A stretch of DNA of 64,000 nucleotides from Turnera subulata (Eukaryota > Streptophyta > Magnoliopsida > Malpighiales > Passifloraceae), in the NCBI GenBank assembly GCA_028386065.3, contig JAKUCV010004225.1:4539-68538 (forward strand). Direction: 5' to 3'. This document shows positions 1-9,220 of the stretch, in pieces (within the stretch, counting starts at the first letter, position 1; each line of letters starts with the position of its first letter). The notes under the pieces are model-generated. The model was not told the DNA's origin, did no database searches, and saw nothing but the letters and a program-made list of their open reading frames with translations. The position numbers were made by a program, and so were the translations under genes.

Positions 1-1143
1 GGAAAAGAGGATTACGTTTGTAGATTGAGGAAGAGCCTTTACGGCTTAAAACAAGCCCCAAGACAGTGGTATAAGAAGTTTGAGTCTGTGATGGGGCAAC
101 AGGGATACAAGAAGACTACTTCAGACCATTGCGTGTTCGTTCAGAAATTTTCTGACGATGACTTCATCATCCTATTGCTCTATGTGGATGATATGCTGAT
201 TGTTGGCCAGAATGTCTCCAGAATCAACAGCTTGAAAGCACAGCTAAGCAAGTTTTTCGCCATGAAAGACTTAGGGCCAGCAAAACAAATTCTCGGGATG
301 AGAATTGTTCTAGATCAACAAGCCAAGAAGATATGGCTGTCCCAAGAGAAGTATATAGAGAAGGTACTTCAACGGTTCAATATGGATAAAGCTAAAGCAG
401 TCAGTTGTCCTCTTGCTAACTACTTTAGACTAAGCCCTGAGCAGAGTCCATCTAAGGATGAGGAGAAGAAAGAGATGGAGCGGATTCCATATGCCTCAGC
501 AGTGGGAAGCTTGATGTATGCCATGGTATGTACCCGACCAGACATTGCTCACGCAGTTGGAGTGGTGAGCCGATACCTTTCTAATCCTGGTAAAGAGCAT
601 TGGAATGCTGTCAAGTGGATTTTCAGGTATCTTCGAGGAACCTCCAAAATGTGTTTATGTTATGGAGAAGACAAACCGGTTCTGGTTGGATACACTGCTG
701 CAGATATGGCTGGTGATGTTAGTTCCAGAAAATCTACATCAGGATACCTGATTAATTGTTCAGGGGGAGCAGTGTCATGGCAATCAAGGCTACAGAAGTG
801 TGTTGCTCTGTCAACTACAGAAGCTGAGTTTATTGCAGCAACGGAAGCATGTAAGGAGTTGTTGTGGATGAAGAAGTTCCTAACCGAACTTGGTTTTTCG
901 CAAGACAGTTATCAACTATTCTGTGATAGTCAAAGTGTTATCCATCTTGCGAAGAATGCCTCATTTCATTCCAGATCGAAACACATAGATGTGAGATACA
1001 ACTGGATCAGGGATGTGCTAGAGAAGAAGCAATTACAACTCGAGAAGATCCATACAGAAGAGAATGGATCTGACATGCTGACAAAGACACTTCCAAGAGG
1101 GAAGTTTGAATACTGCCGTGAAGCTGCCGGACTGGTGAAATAG
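1..1143 (+). CDS. Ty1/copia polyprotein, 3' part (reverse transcriptase end and RNase H)
   Basis: The frame is open from the left edge (GKEDYVCRLRKSLYGLKQAP), so the element starts outside the window. It reads through the copia reverse-transcriptase segment with the catalytic box YVDDM (about residue 61 of the visible part), then RNase H with the copia landmarks KSTSGYLI, SWQS, STTEAEF and SKHIDVRYNWIRD. It ends at TAG 1141-1143. The visible 380 codons have no stop or frameshift, so this part was intact recently. Gag, protease and integrase would lie to the left. RT and RNase H copy the element's RNA into cDNA in cytoplasmic particles. Assignment to Ty1/copia is firm; the lineage is not determined. 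Confidence 0.95.
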   Translation, partial: GKEDYVCRLRKSLYGLKQAPRQWYKKFESVMGQQGYKKTTSDHCVFVQKFSDDDFIILLLYVDDMLIVGQNVSRINSLKAQLSKFFAMKDLGPAKQILGMRIVLDQQAKKIWLSQEKYIEKVLQRFNMDKAKAVSCPLANYFRLSPEQSPSKDEEKKEMERIPYASAVGSLMYAMVCTRPDIAHAVGVVSRYLSNPGKEHWNAVKWIFRYLRGTSKMCLCYGEDKPVLVGYTAADMAGDVSSRKSTSGYLINCSGGAVSWQSRLQKCVALSTTEAEFIAATEACKELLWMKKFLTELGFSQDSYQLFCDSQSVIHLAKNASFHSRSKHIDVRYNWIRDVLEKKQLQLEKIHTEENGSDMLTKTLPRGKFEYCREAAGLVK

Positions 1144-1440
1144 TGAGAAAAAATACCTTAGGGGTATTTTTGACAAACACTTGGGAAACACCTTGTGGGG
1201 CACTATTTTGGGTAGAACTCTAGGTTTGTTATACCCCTAAAATTTAGGGAAGTCTCTCTTGTAAGCCTACTATTTTTATAGTGGAAGTTTTTCCGGTGGG
1301 ATCGGGATTGTGGACGTAGCCCGGTGTTTGGGTGAACTACGTTAAATACTGTGTGTCATTTATCTCTTTTTTGTCCTCCACTTGTTTATTTCCTTGTGAG
1401 GTGATATTATTTCCGCAAGATAGTGCCACCGGGCCCAACA
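1144..1440 (+). repeat. Probable 3' LTR of the copia element
   Basis: Directly downstream of the pol stop lies sequence of the copia R-U5 type, including GTGGACGTAGCCCGG (about 1311-1325) and GAACTACGTTAAAT, which are common in plant copia LTRs. A perfect 10-bp inverted pair, TTAGGGGTAT (1158-1167) and ATACCCCTAA (1231-1240), could form a hairpin. No second LTR is in the window to fix the ends, so the limits are approximate; the right end is guessed near AACA at about 1440. Confidence 0.55.
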
Positions 1441-2143
1441 ATTTGGACATCACCAAGTGGACATCTGTAGGGAGCCATCTATCTGGGAAATTCTCGACAT
1501 ATACACTTACGACCTGATTAGTTGCAACAGCGTTCTGAATGGTCTTCCTACCCCCATTTAGAGAAGTAACGGGCTTGACCTTTGGTTGGTTCTTCTCTCG
1601 TATGGGCAACTGTGGGGTGGGCGGAGGAATGGAGGTAGGGGGTGGCAGTCACAGGTGCCGGTGTTGGGCGTGGTAGTGGAGGAGCGGTGGGAAGTCCAGG
1701 GGACATGGGCAGAAAGTCCACCGTGTGTTGAGAACTACCGTATTTGGTTGATTGTTGACCTGGGTAGGTATTTGGTTGGTGATACAGGCTTGGTTGACGA
1801 AGCAGTGAAGTGGTAGATGTGTAGTGGAGATGGGGGTTTACGGTGATCGGAGGGCCGGTCAGGGAGCTATGGTGTATGGGGAGTCCTGGATCCAACCTCC
1901 TAATAAGTAGTGTACCTTCTACCTCAATTAATCTTTTATTATAGTTCTGGATCATCATGATGATTTGGTTATTACAAACTTGTGACTATTTCATGTGATG
2001 TTGCCTTATTCGTCATCTAGTGAATCATGTACATTGTAGAAGTAGGTAAAGTGTATATATATATACACTGTTATCTAAGCTGAAGTACGAATGTGGGATG
2101 ATGCCCTATAAACCTGAAATAATCAACTAATTGGACTTGAGAA
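1441..2143. other. No gene recognised
   Basis: A Pro/Thr-rich frame is open on the minus strand (1548-1958) but I recognise no domain in it; it may be debris of another element next to the copia LTR. A 20-bp perfect palindrome, AGTGTATATATATATACACT, sits at 2050-2069. Confidence 0.4.
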
Positions 2144-2151
2144 TCAGAGAG

Positions 2152-2316
2152 TTTTTTTTTTTATATTAGAAGAGTATCTCAGTCGATGTGTCACCCTTGT
2201 GAGGTGGGATCACTACCAATAGCACAATTTCCATACACCCGCTTCCATCAGGACTCGAAACCTGGACCTTGGAGTTTAAGGGGAATGCAGTACGCTTTAC
2301 CACTACAGCCAATGCT
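2152..2316 (-). mobile_element. tRNA-derived SINE
   Basis: Read on the minus strand, the unit begins near 2316 with TTGGCTGTAGTGGTAAAGCG, which fits a tRNA A box. About 30 bases later comes GGTTTCGAGTCC (near 2255-2266), a B box with one extra T. It ends in an 11-base A run (T run on +, 2152-2162). An internal pol III promoter, a length of about 165 bp and a terminal A run together indicate a SINE. I cannot assign the family. Confidence 0.7.
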
Positions 2317-2436
2317 AATGGAGCAGAAGAAGCAGCAGCACTATTGTTGCCCATTCTCCCGGAAGAAATCATATGGGAAATCCTCCTTAGGTTGCCTTTT
2401 GAATCTCAGTGCAGATTCAGATTTTTCACATGGCAA
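2317..2436 (+). pseudogene. F-box domain fragment
   Basis: In the left arm, the frame through 2332 reads AAALLLPILPEEIIWEILLR and goes on LPFESQCRFRFF to a stop at about 2437. LPEEIIWEILLRLP with a following CRFR matches the first helices of plant F-box domains, which bind SKP1 in SCF ubiquitin ligases. Only about 30 residues of the domain exist and there is no C-terminal substrate module. The right arm carries the same fragment on the minus strand. Confidence 0.75.
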
Positions 2437-2552
2437 GCAGAACATTAGTACCTGAATCTGCACTGAGATTCAAAAGGCAACCTAAGGAGGATTTCCCATA
2501 TGATTTCTTCGGGGAGAATGGGCAACAATAGTGCTGCTGCTTCTTCTGCTCC
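2320..2552. repeat. 101-bp inverted duplication (hairpin) of an F-box fragment
   Basis: Bases 2320-2420 and 2452-2552 are reverse complements over 101 positions with a single mismatch (CCCGG against CCCCG), separated by a 31-base spacer. A transcript from either strand would fold into a long, nearly perfect hairpin. Each arm encodes the same F-box-like stretch (see the pseudogene entry). Confidence 0.95.
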
Positions 2553-2556
2553 ATTT

Positions 2557-2577
2557 CGCTTTACACTGCAACCAATT
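2557..2577 (-). mobile_element. Second, partial SINE head
   Basis: This 21-bp stretch matches the head of the SINE at 2293-2313, in the same orientation, at 18 positions with one gap. It lies on the far side of the F-box hairpin. The whole block is flanked by a 10-bp direct repeat, TCAGAGAGTT (2144-2153 and 2578-2587). Confidence 0.5.
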
Positions 2578-2587
2578 CAGAGAGTTA

Positions 2588-4298
2588 ATAAGGCAACATC
2601 ACATAAATTAAAGCTCCCCCTCCTCTCTACATTTGATTTTCAATTTTCAAAACCTACTAGATCTAAAATTTGTAGAAAGCTACTACCAGATTGCAAAAAA
2701 AAAAACTTTTAACTCCCATTTCAAGTTTGTGCTGCTTGCTTCTGTGTGACTGTTAAGAGCCTAGAAGTATTGTTGGGTTTTACTGAGTTGCTTTTGGAAT
2801 CCTTGGTTTGAATATCAGGTCCAAAACTCCAAAAACCAGGGGAGCTACTGTCCTAGCTAGAACTACAAGCACCGGTCTTGGAGGCAAAAAAGTGTTAACC
2901 TTAGATTCAATCTCGGATCAAGAGTGAACCGCACCATCATTGAGTCGGCCTGAACTCAGACAGCAGACACCGACGGCTTAGAGAGGGTGAATCACGGTGT
3001 TTTGGTGATCATCCCGGATGAAAGTGGTAGTGAGGGATAGTCTACGGAACTTTACCATCTTCTTGCATGTTTTTGGTCACTGTGAAGAAACCAGCCAGTC
3101 CTTTTTGGCCTTCTTTTGAGGCTTTTTCATCCCTTCACATATATCTTTTGTTGGAGCAAAAATCTTGTGGTTTATCTTTTTTTTTTCGTTGATGTTTGCA
3201 ATCGCAAACATGGAGAATGTAAACCGTAAACGCCATAGTTGAGATCTTGGTTTTCCTTTTTAACCGTTAATGCTGTTCCATTATCATTGTGGTGTGGTAA
3301 TCGCAAATTTCTCTGCAATTTTGGCAGAATCTTTGACATATTTGCCTGCTATGTGAAATGGAAGAGGAGACACTTAAAGAGAATTTATTAAAGATTTATT
3401 CTGATAACATCAATTATTTATCTAAGAAACTCACTATTACATCAGATGTATTTAATAATTTTCTACAAATATGAGGGAGAGAGTCTTAATAAATAGAGCA
3501 TTATTAGAAACCAGAATGCGTTGGCTACATGTATTAAGCTCCCTCCTCTACAGATATAACAAAGAATATTAATTCTCTGACTGAAAACATCAATTCTGAA
3601 TGTGCAAAGGGTGTGTGCGCCAAAGGATTGTGCAGGAAATAATTGAACAAACTAAGCATCTTTACAGCCAATCGCATTGTGCAAGATGTGTTCAGGAAAT
3701 GTATCCATCCTGACAAGAAATGGACTTGTACAGTAAAATCCAAAAAGCCCTCCTACACTCGATAAACTTTAAGCTGGAGCAGCTAAGCTATTTCTTCAAA
3801 CAAAAACCTTTGGAGTAAAAAGTGAGGTGAACCCTTTAGAGTAGAAAATGAATCTCCGCCGTAAATGTAAGAGGTTGTGCAACTTGTTCAAAATACCTCC
3901 TCAGCCTACAAGCATGTTCCCCATATAAGAAGCTGTATAAATGATCTGAAAATTGAAATAACCACTTCCCTGGAAATTGAGAAAAAATATATCAAGGTTT
4001 CTGAGTTCAAATCCCAACGGGAAACTAAGGTGGCTAGAAATACTCTATGCATAAAACTCAAGCTTTATCAAGCATAACCTATATAATCTGGAAGGATCGA
4101 CAAAGTTCAATCTCAACTTGAAATTACGAAACGAACATAGCAACATACAATGGTCAAAGAACGTTGTTTAGCTTATGATCCTTAACATATTATAAAGCAG
4201 AAAAGTAGGAAGTTAATTTTCTGATATGTTCAAGTGTGTTACTACTAATGACCAAAAAAAAATTCAAGAACCTTCAAAAACATAGATATGGAAGAAGA
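2588..4298. other. Intergenic; includes the 3' flank of the PsbP-domain gene
   Basis: AT-rich DNA with no coding frame I can support on either strand. The right part probably holds the 3' UTR of the minus-strand gene ending at 4299. Confidence 0.5.
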
Positions 4299-6685
4299 TC
4301 AAAGTAGTGTCAGTGAAATAGCAGCAGAGCGAAGCTTCACGCCATCATCATCCCATTTGGACTCAGGTGCAGTTGCCCCAGCAACAATTGCCTGCAATAA
4401 TTCTGCTTCAGGACACAAAAATAGAAGGATAGCATGTTATAAATAATAAATTCTAAGTAAGAAATCAGATTTGAGCCATCTATCCAACAAAGATAACTCT
4501 GTTTGAGATTGGCCGGTTAAAACCGTTGTTGGGCGGAGATTATTTTAAGAGAATGTGACAGAGGAATTTAAATTGAACCAATTTTGCCAAAGGCATGTGA
4601 GTCCTCCAAATAGAATGATGCCAGAAAGGGTGTTAACCTTTCCACTATTGACTGCAGCTACCAGTGCTACATGCTGATCATATCGACCAAATTCATAGAA
4701 ATAGTAAGTCCTGGAAGTCAGAAAAACATGATAAATTAGTACCAATATCGTGCTCATCATGGAATATTCATAATCTCCGTAATATTAATGGTCTTGTGTT
4801 ATGTTGTGAAGGACATCCAGGTCTATTTCATATATCCTTCAGCGAATTTTCAAGAACCAGGACCCAATTTAGAGTACAAGTATGCACGTGTATTTCTATT
4901 ATTGACAAGTCCAGAGTAATGGGGAACATGTTTGGTAGTCTAAAGTCACCTAAAGTCTTCCTCTTCCTTTATCTTTAAAGTTCGAGCAGAGTATAATGTT
5001 GCTCCACCTGAAATTACGGCACAGACGAGGGAGAATAAAATATAAGGCGGTTTCCGAATAACCATATTCATTAACAGGGAGGAGAATTGGTGAAAGAGGT
5101 GAACTAGACTATCAATTTTACAATAACAAAAAAAAAAAAAGAACAAATAGGCAATATCCCCTTACAACGAATTAGCCATCCCTAAAGCATAAAGATACCT
5201 GGGACAAATATTCTTGCTGCATCTCTTAATGAACCTAAATCCGTAACCTCTTGAGCCTGATAATTAGCAAGAGTAAATAAGCTTCTGTCAAAAATATGCA
5301 CTGAGGTACTAAACTGATACAAGAAACATATCAGCATCGTTAGCATAACTGGATGGATAAGAACTTGGGAAAATTTCAAGATTGTCCAAGAACATTAAGG
5401 TTGCTTGCATCAGATATCCTACTATACATAAAGTCAGATGTCATACTCGATCTGAAACCTAGAAATGCTTGTGATTCTAATAATATAGAGATTATTAAGG
5501 ATAACAATGCTCATTTTACTGGAAGCATACATAAGCACTTGCAATTTAGTTCAAACTCAACTCCCTAAGTCTCCAACTCTATATAATGAAGACCCTATGA
5601 ACACGTAATCTAACAAACCAATAGCACAAGTTTAGAAACTTGTTACAAGTCAAAACATACGCCCAGAGTTGGTCCAGCGGAAATGATATATGAACACTAT
5701 AGCAAATGGCAAAGGCTCAGTTTCAAACCTCCAAGAAGGTGATCTTGAGTTGATTGCAAGGCCGAATGAGAACACTGAGAACCTCAGATCTATACCAACC
5801 AACCAGCCAAAGAAACAGAATTAAAGCATGAATTGTAAGCATCATTAAAATCAACAAAAAAAGAAGACATAAGTTTGGTTTGGTTTTACAGTTTAGCTCT
5901 ATATATTAAAAAAAAAAAAAATCCAATCACTATGTAAAGTGAAGGAAAATGCAGGGAATAGAGGTGTATAGACTCAGAGACATAAACACAAACTACAACA
6001 AAAAGGGAAGTGGAAATGTATTTATTGTATACCCATCAGTGGACTCAAAACGAGCTGCAAAGGGTTTTTCCTTAGCCTTGTCTCCATACAAAGACAACCC
6101 AGCATTCTCATCCTATAAACAACAAGGAAAACTAACTGAATCATCACAATTGTGGCAAAGATAACAACTTTTCTAATTGAATCATCACAGTGTTGGCAAA
6201 GAAAATAACTTTCTTGAAGACTGAAATATCAGGGAAGTTTAAACATTTCAAAGAAAATTGTTTCAAAAATCAAGCAAAAAACAATAATGTTGTTAAGCCA
6301 GAGAATGTGCATGAAGTGTGTAACATTATACCTCTGGTTCAGTGACGTCTTCGAATTGAGGAGGGACCCTGATAGAAAATCCATCACCATAGTACTGGAA
6401 CCACGATTTGGTGTTGGAAATGCCCAAAGGAGCTGGCTTGGGAGGGGGAGAGGGCTCAGCTAAGGATTGTGGAGGTGGGTTTTGAGTGGCGAACGAAATG
6501 GCACAAAGTGAAGTGGCGGTCTTTAGAATAAACTGTCTCTTGGAAATATTGTTTTTGTGGATGGTATTGGAGGTAGTGGTGGTGGTGAGAGTGGAGGGTT
6601 TTGGTTTGTTGGAGGTGGAGGTTGGGTTTTCCGGAGGCTTTAGAGGGTGGTGGGGAGAAGGGGGGAGGGAGAGGAGAATGGCCAT
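4299..6685 (-). CDS. PsbP-domain protein, thylakoid lumen (Mog1/PsbP/DUF1795 fold)
   Basis: Seven exons on the minus strand: 6685-6332, 6112-6033, 5789-5729, 5256-5199, 5007-4950, 4710-4638, 4391-4299. All introns are GT-AG and the sum is 777 nt, 258 aa. The first 80 residues are a Ser/Thr/Pro-rich transit peptide followed by a hydrophobic lumen-targeting stretch (RQFILKTATSLCAISFA). The PsbP fold runs from SWFQYYGDGFSIRVPPQFED to the C-terminus (SKWDDDGVKLRSAAISLTLL). PsbP relatives act in the lumen in photosystem assembly or stability; which PPD subtype this is I cannot tell. It is divergent from TLP18.3, with 376 bp between the start codons. Confidence 0.9.
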
Positions 6686-7061
6686 GAGAGAGTGAGAGGT
6701 TGGATTTCATGGTGGTTGAAAAAAAAATGGAGGGAGAGATAATGTGGGGTATGGCTTGGGAGTCATTACTTATGTCATGTCAACTTCCAATAGAAACTTT
6801 ACTAAACAAATTTACACAAAAATTTTAATTGCCATAAGAAAGGAAATGGACCGATGTGTCCCAAGTTACTAATGGCATTTCCATGGCCAAGAGACGTTAT
6901 CCATTACAAAATTTGGCCAGCCAATCCAAAACAAAACAAATCCAAACCACAAAATACTTCTGAACTGAAGGGACAACAGGAAAATGATGTAGGAGTTCAT
7001 ATCTTTCCTCCACCATTTTCTGTTCTGTTGTGGTGGTGGTGGTGACTCTGTTTCTTCTCCC
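6686..7061. promoter_or_regulatory. Shared upstream region of two thylakoid-lumen genes
   Basis: This 376-bp gap separates the ATGs of the PsbP-domain gene (-) and TLP18.3 (+). It holds an I-box-like core (TTATCC, 6897-6902; GGATAA on minus), an ACGT core just left of it, and CCAATCC near 6921. Such motifs are common in light-regulated plant promoters; bidirectional use is inferred. Confidence 0.5.
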
Positions 7062-8721
7062 ATGGAAACTCTACTTTCCTCCCACTCAGTCTCTCCTCTC
7101 TTCAACCCAAAACCTTCATCTGCAATACCCCATTTGCCACCTTCACTTCAAGCAAGACCAGGCTCCCTTTCTCTGAACAAAGCCATCACCTGTAGCCTTA
7201 AGAAACACTCTCCTAACCCTCCTAAACCATTTTTGCCTACGACCACAAACTGGTTAGCACATGCCCAACAAGGCCTAGCTGCTCTTGCAATCTCATTGGC
7301 GCTCAACTTTAGCCCGCTCTTGTACAGTGGCAATGCACTAGCTTCTGAGTTTGACGTGCTCAGTGAAGGGCCACCAAAGGATTCATATGTGGTTGATGAT
7401 GCTAGTGTGCTTAGTAAAGTGACTAAAACTGACCTGAAGCAGTTGTTGTCAGACTTGGAGTCAAGAAAGAACTTCAAGATTAATTTCATCACTGTCAGAA
7501 AGCTTACTGTAAGTCTTGTGGTTTCCTCTCCTGTCCCTTCTTTCCTTCCAGTTATCCTTCTTTTTTGTTGGTTTAGATTTTCACCAAAAATGTTGCCTCT
7601 CTTCAACCGATCCTTTTGTGATTCAATGAAATGAGATGCTTGTGATCTGATATATAGCGATAGTGATGTAGCTTCTAAAGGAAAAAGGAAAATAAAAGAT
7701 AGGTAGCATATGTGATATCTACTTGATTACCATGAACAATTGTGGAGCGAGCTGGGGGGTGGAGGATGTTGCCTAGTTTCATTAGGCTAAAAGGCATGAA
7801 CAGTGGTGTTGAACACTATGATACTATGGGGGCTCAATAAGTGTCCTTGGAGGTGTTTTCTTATAGTTATGTTTTGGTTGCAGAGTAAAGCTGATGCTTT
7901 TGAATATGCTGACCAAGTTTTGGAGAAATGGTATCCCACAGTTCAAGAGGGAAACACCAAGGGAATTGTAGTGCTCATAACCACCCAAAAGGAAGGAGCA
8001 GTCACTGGAGGCCCTGCATTCGTCCAAGCAGTTGGAGAAAACATTCTTGATGCTGTCGTCTCAGAAAACATTCCTGGTAACAACGCACTTGCATTTCAAT
8101 TCCTTACTTGAAGATTGAGGTTTGCTAATTTATGGAGTTTAAGATGGTGAAATATGTCCGAAAAAGAAAAGAGGGTGAAATATGCGACACAAAGATAGTA
8201 AGTACTATCAGATATATTGTCAGATCTGATGCCATCTTCATATCTTGTTTTATTAAACCTTCTCTGGATTGTTTGCCATCGTGCATGCCAATGCTGTTAA
8301 TCATCTAGAGGAGGGTGAAAAGTTTAGTTCTATTTGCAAAAAGTCATAACTTTGTAATGAAAAGATCCCATGTAGAGGGCAAACCCTGTCCAATATCTGT
8401 TTAATAGCAGCTGTGACACTTCTAGTTAAGAAGGGGAAATCGTGCTGATCAGCCATGTGGTTTACAATTGCAGTATTGGCTACAGAGGAAAAGTACAATG
8501 AAGCAATTTACACCAGTGCCAAAAGACTAGTAGCAGCCATTGATGGTCTTCCGGATCCTGGTGGGCCAAAGGCAAAGGAAAATAAACGAGAATCCAACTT
8601 CAAAACCAAGGAAGAGACAGATGAGAAGAGGGGACAATTTAGTCTGGTGGTGGGTGGCCTATTGGTCATAGCTTTTGTTGTTCCAATGGCGCAGTACTAT
8701 GCTTATATTTCCAAAAAGTAG
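7062..8721 (+). CDS. TLP18.3: TLP18.3-type thylakoid TPM-domain phosphatase (UPF0603)
   Basis: Three exons, 7062-7508, 7884-8076 and 8474-8721 (GT-AG), give 295 aa. Residues 1 to about 95 are a bipartite plastid/lumen targeting peptide ending near SGNALASEF. The TPM domain follows (SYVVDDASVLSKVTKTDLK, the VLITTQKEGAVTGGPAFVQA block, and VLATEEKYNEAIYTSAKRL). A C-terminal membrane helix (FSLVVGGLLVIAFVVPMAQYY) precedes a short KK tail. The Arabidopsis protein At1g54780 (285 aa) has acid phosphatase activity and works in photosystem II repair; length and layout match. The reading frame between 7803 and 7883 is intron. Confidence 0.95.
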
Positions 8722-9220
8722 GACATATCTATGTGTCTTCAGACTTCTCCAAAATTGTTTCCATTAGGTTCCTGGAGGAACCTGATGACAGATAGTTGTA
8801 CAAATGTTCAGCTCAAACTGCTGTTTGAGAACCTTTCAATCGGAGGACGAGTACAGAATTTTGATTTGTATTCAGAGAAATATGCGCCGAATTCCGGGGA
8901 CAATGTTGAGAACATGATCTTATGGACATGATCTCATTGCATTATATAAGTGTTTGAAAGCAGAAGGACAACAGGATATTGATGTTCCTGTCTAGACTAC
9001 TAATCAAATATGGTGTCATCTTATCCAACATGCACGAGTACTTACAAGTATGAGTCTCTTTCGAGTCAAAAGAATGAAGACATGCTGCAAGTGAAGTCTT
9101 TCACTCAGCAAAAATACATTGCTTATAAGAAAGGTTATTCAGTGGCTTGTTACATTTGTATAAGGCACCCCGCAATTGGGAAAGAATGATCAAAATAAAT
9201 ATAACTGACAAATTAGCTCT
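8722..9220. other. Convergent intergenic region
   Basis: The 3' flanks of TLP18.3 (+) and the GDSL gene (-) meet here. No coding frame is supported. Confidence 0.6.

Noticed and set aside
1548..1958. Pro/Thr-rich minus-strand reading frame of 136 codons as a gene
   Set aside because: No recognisable domain, low complexity, and it lies against a copia LTR; open by composition.
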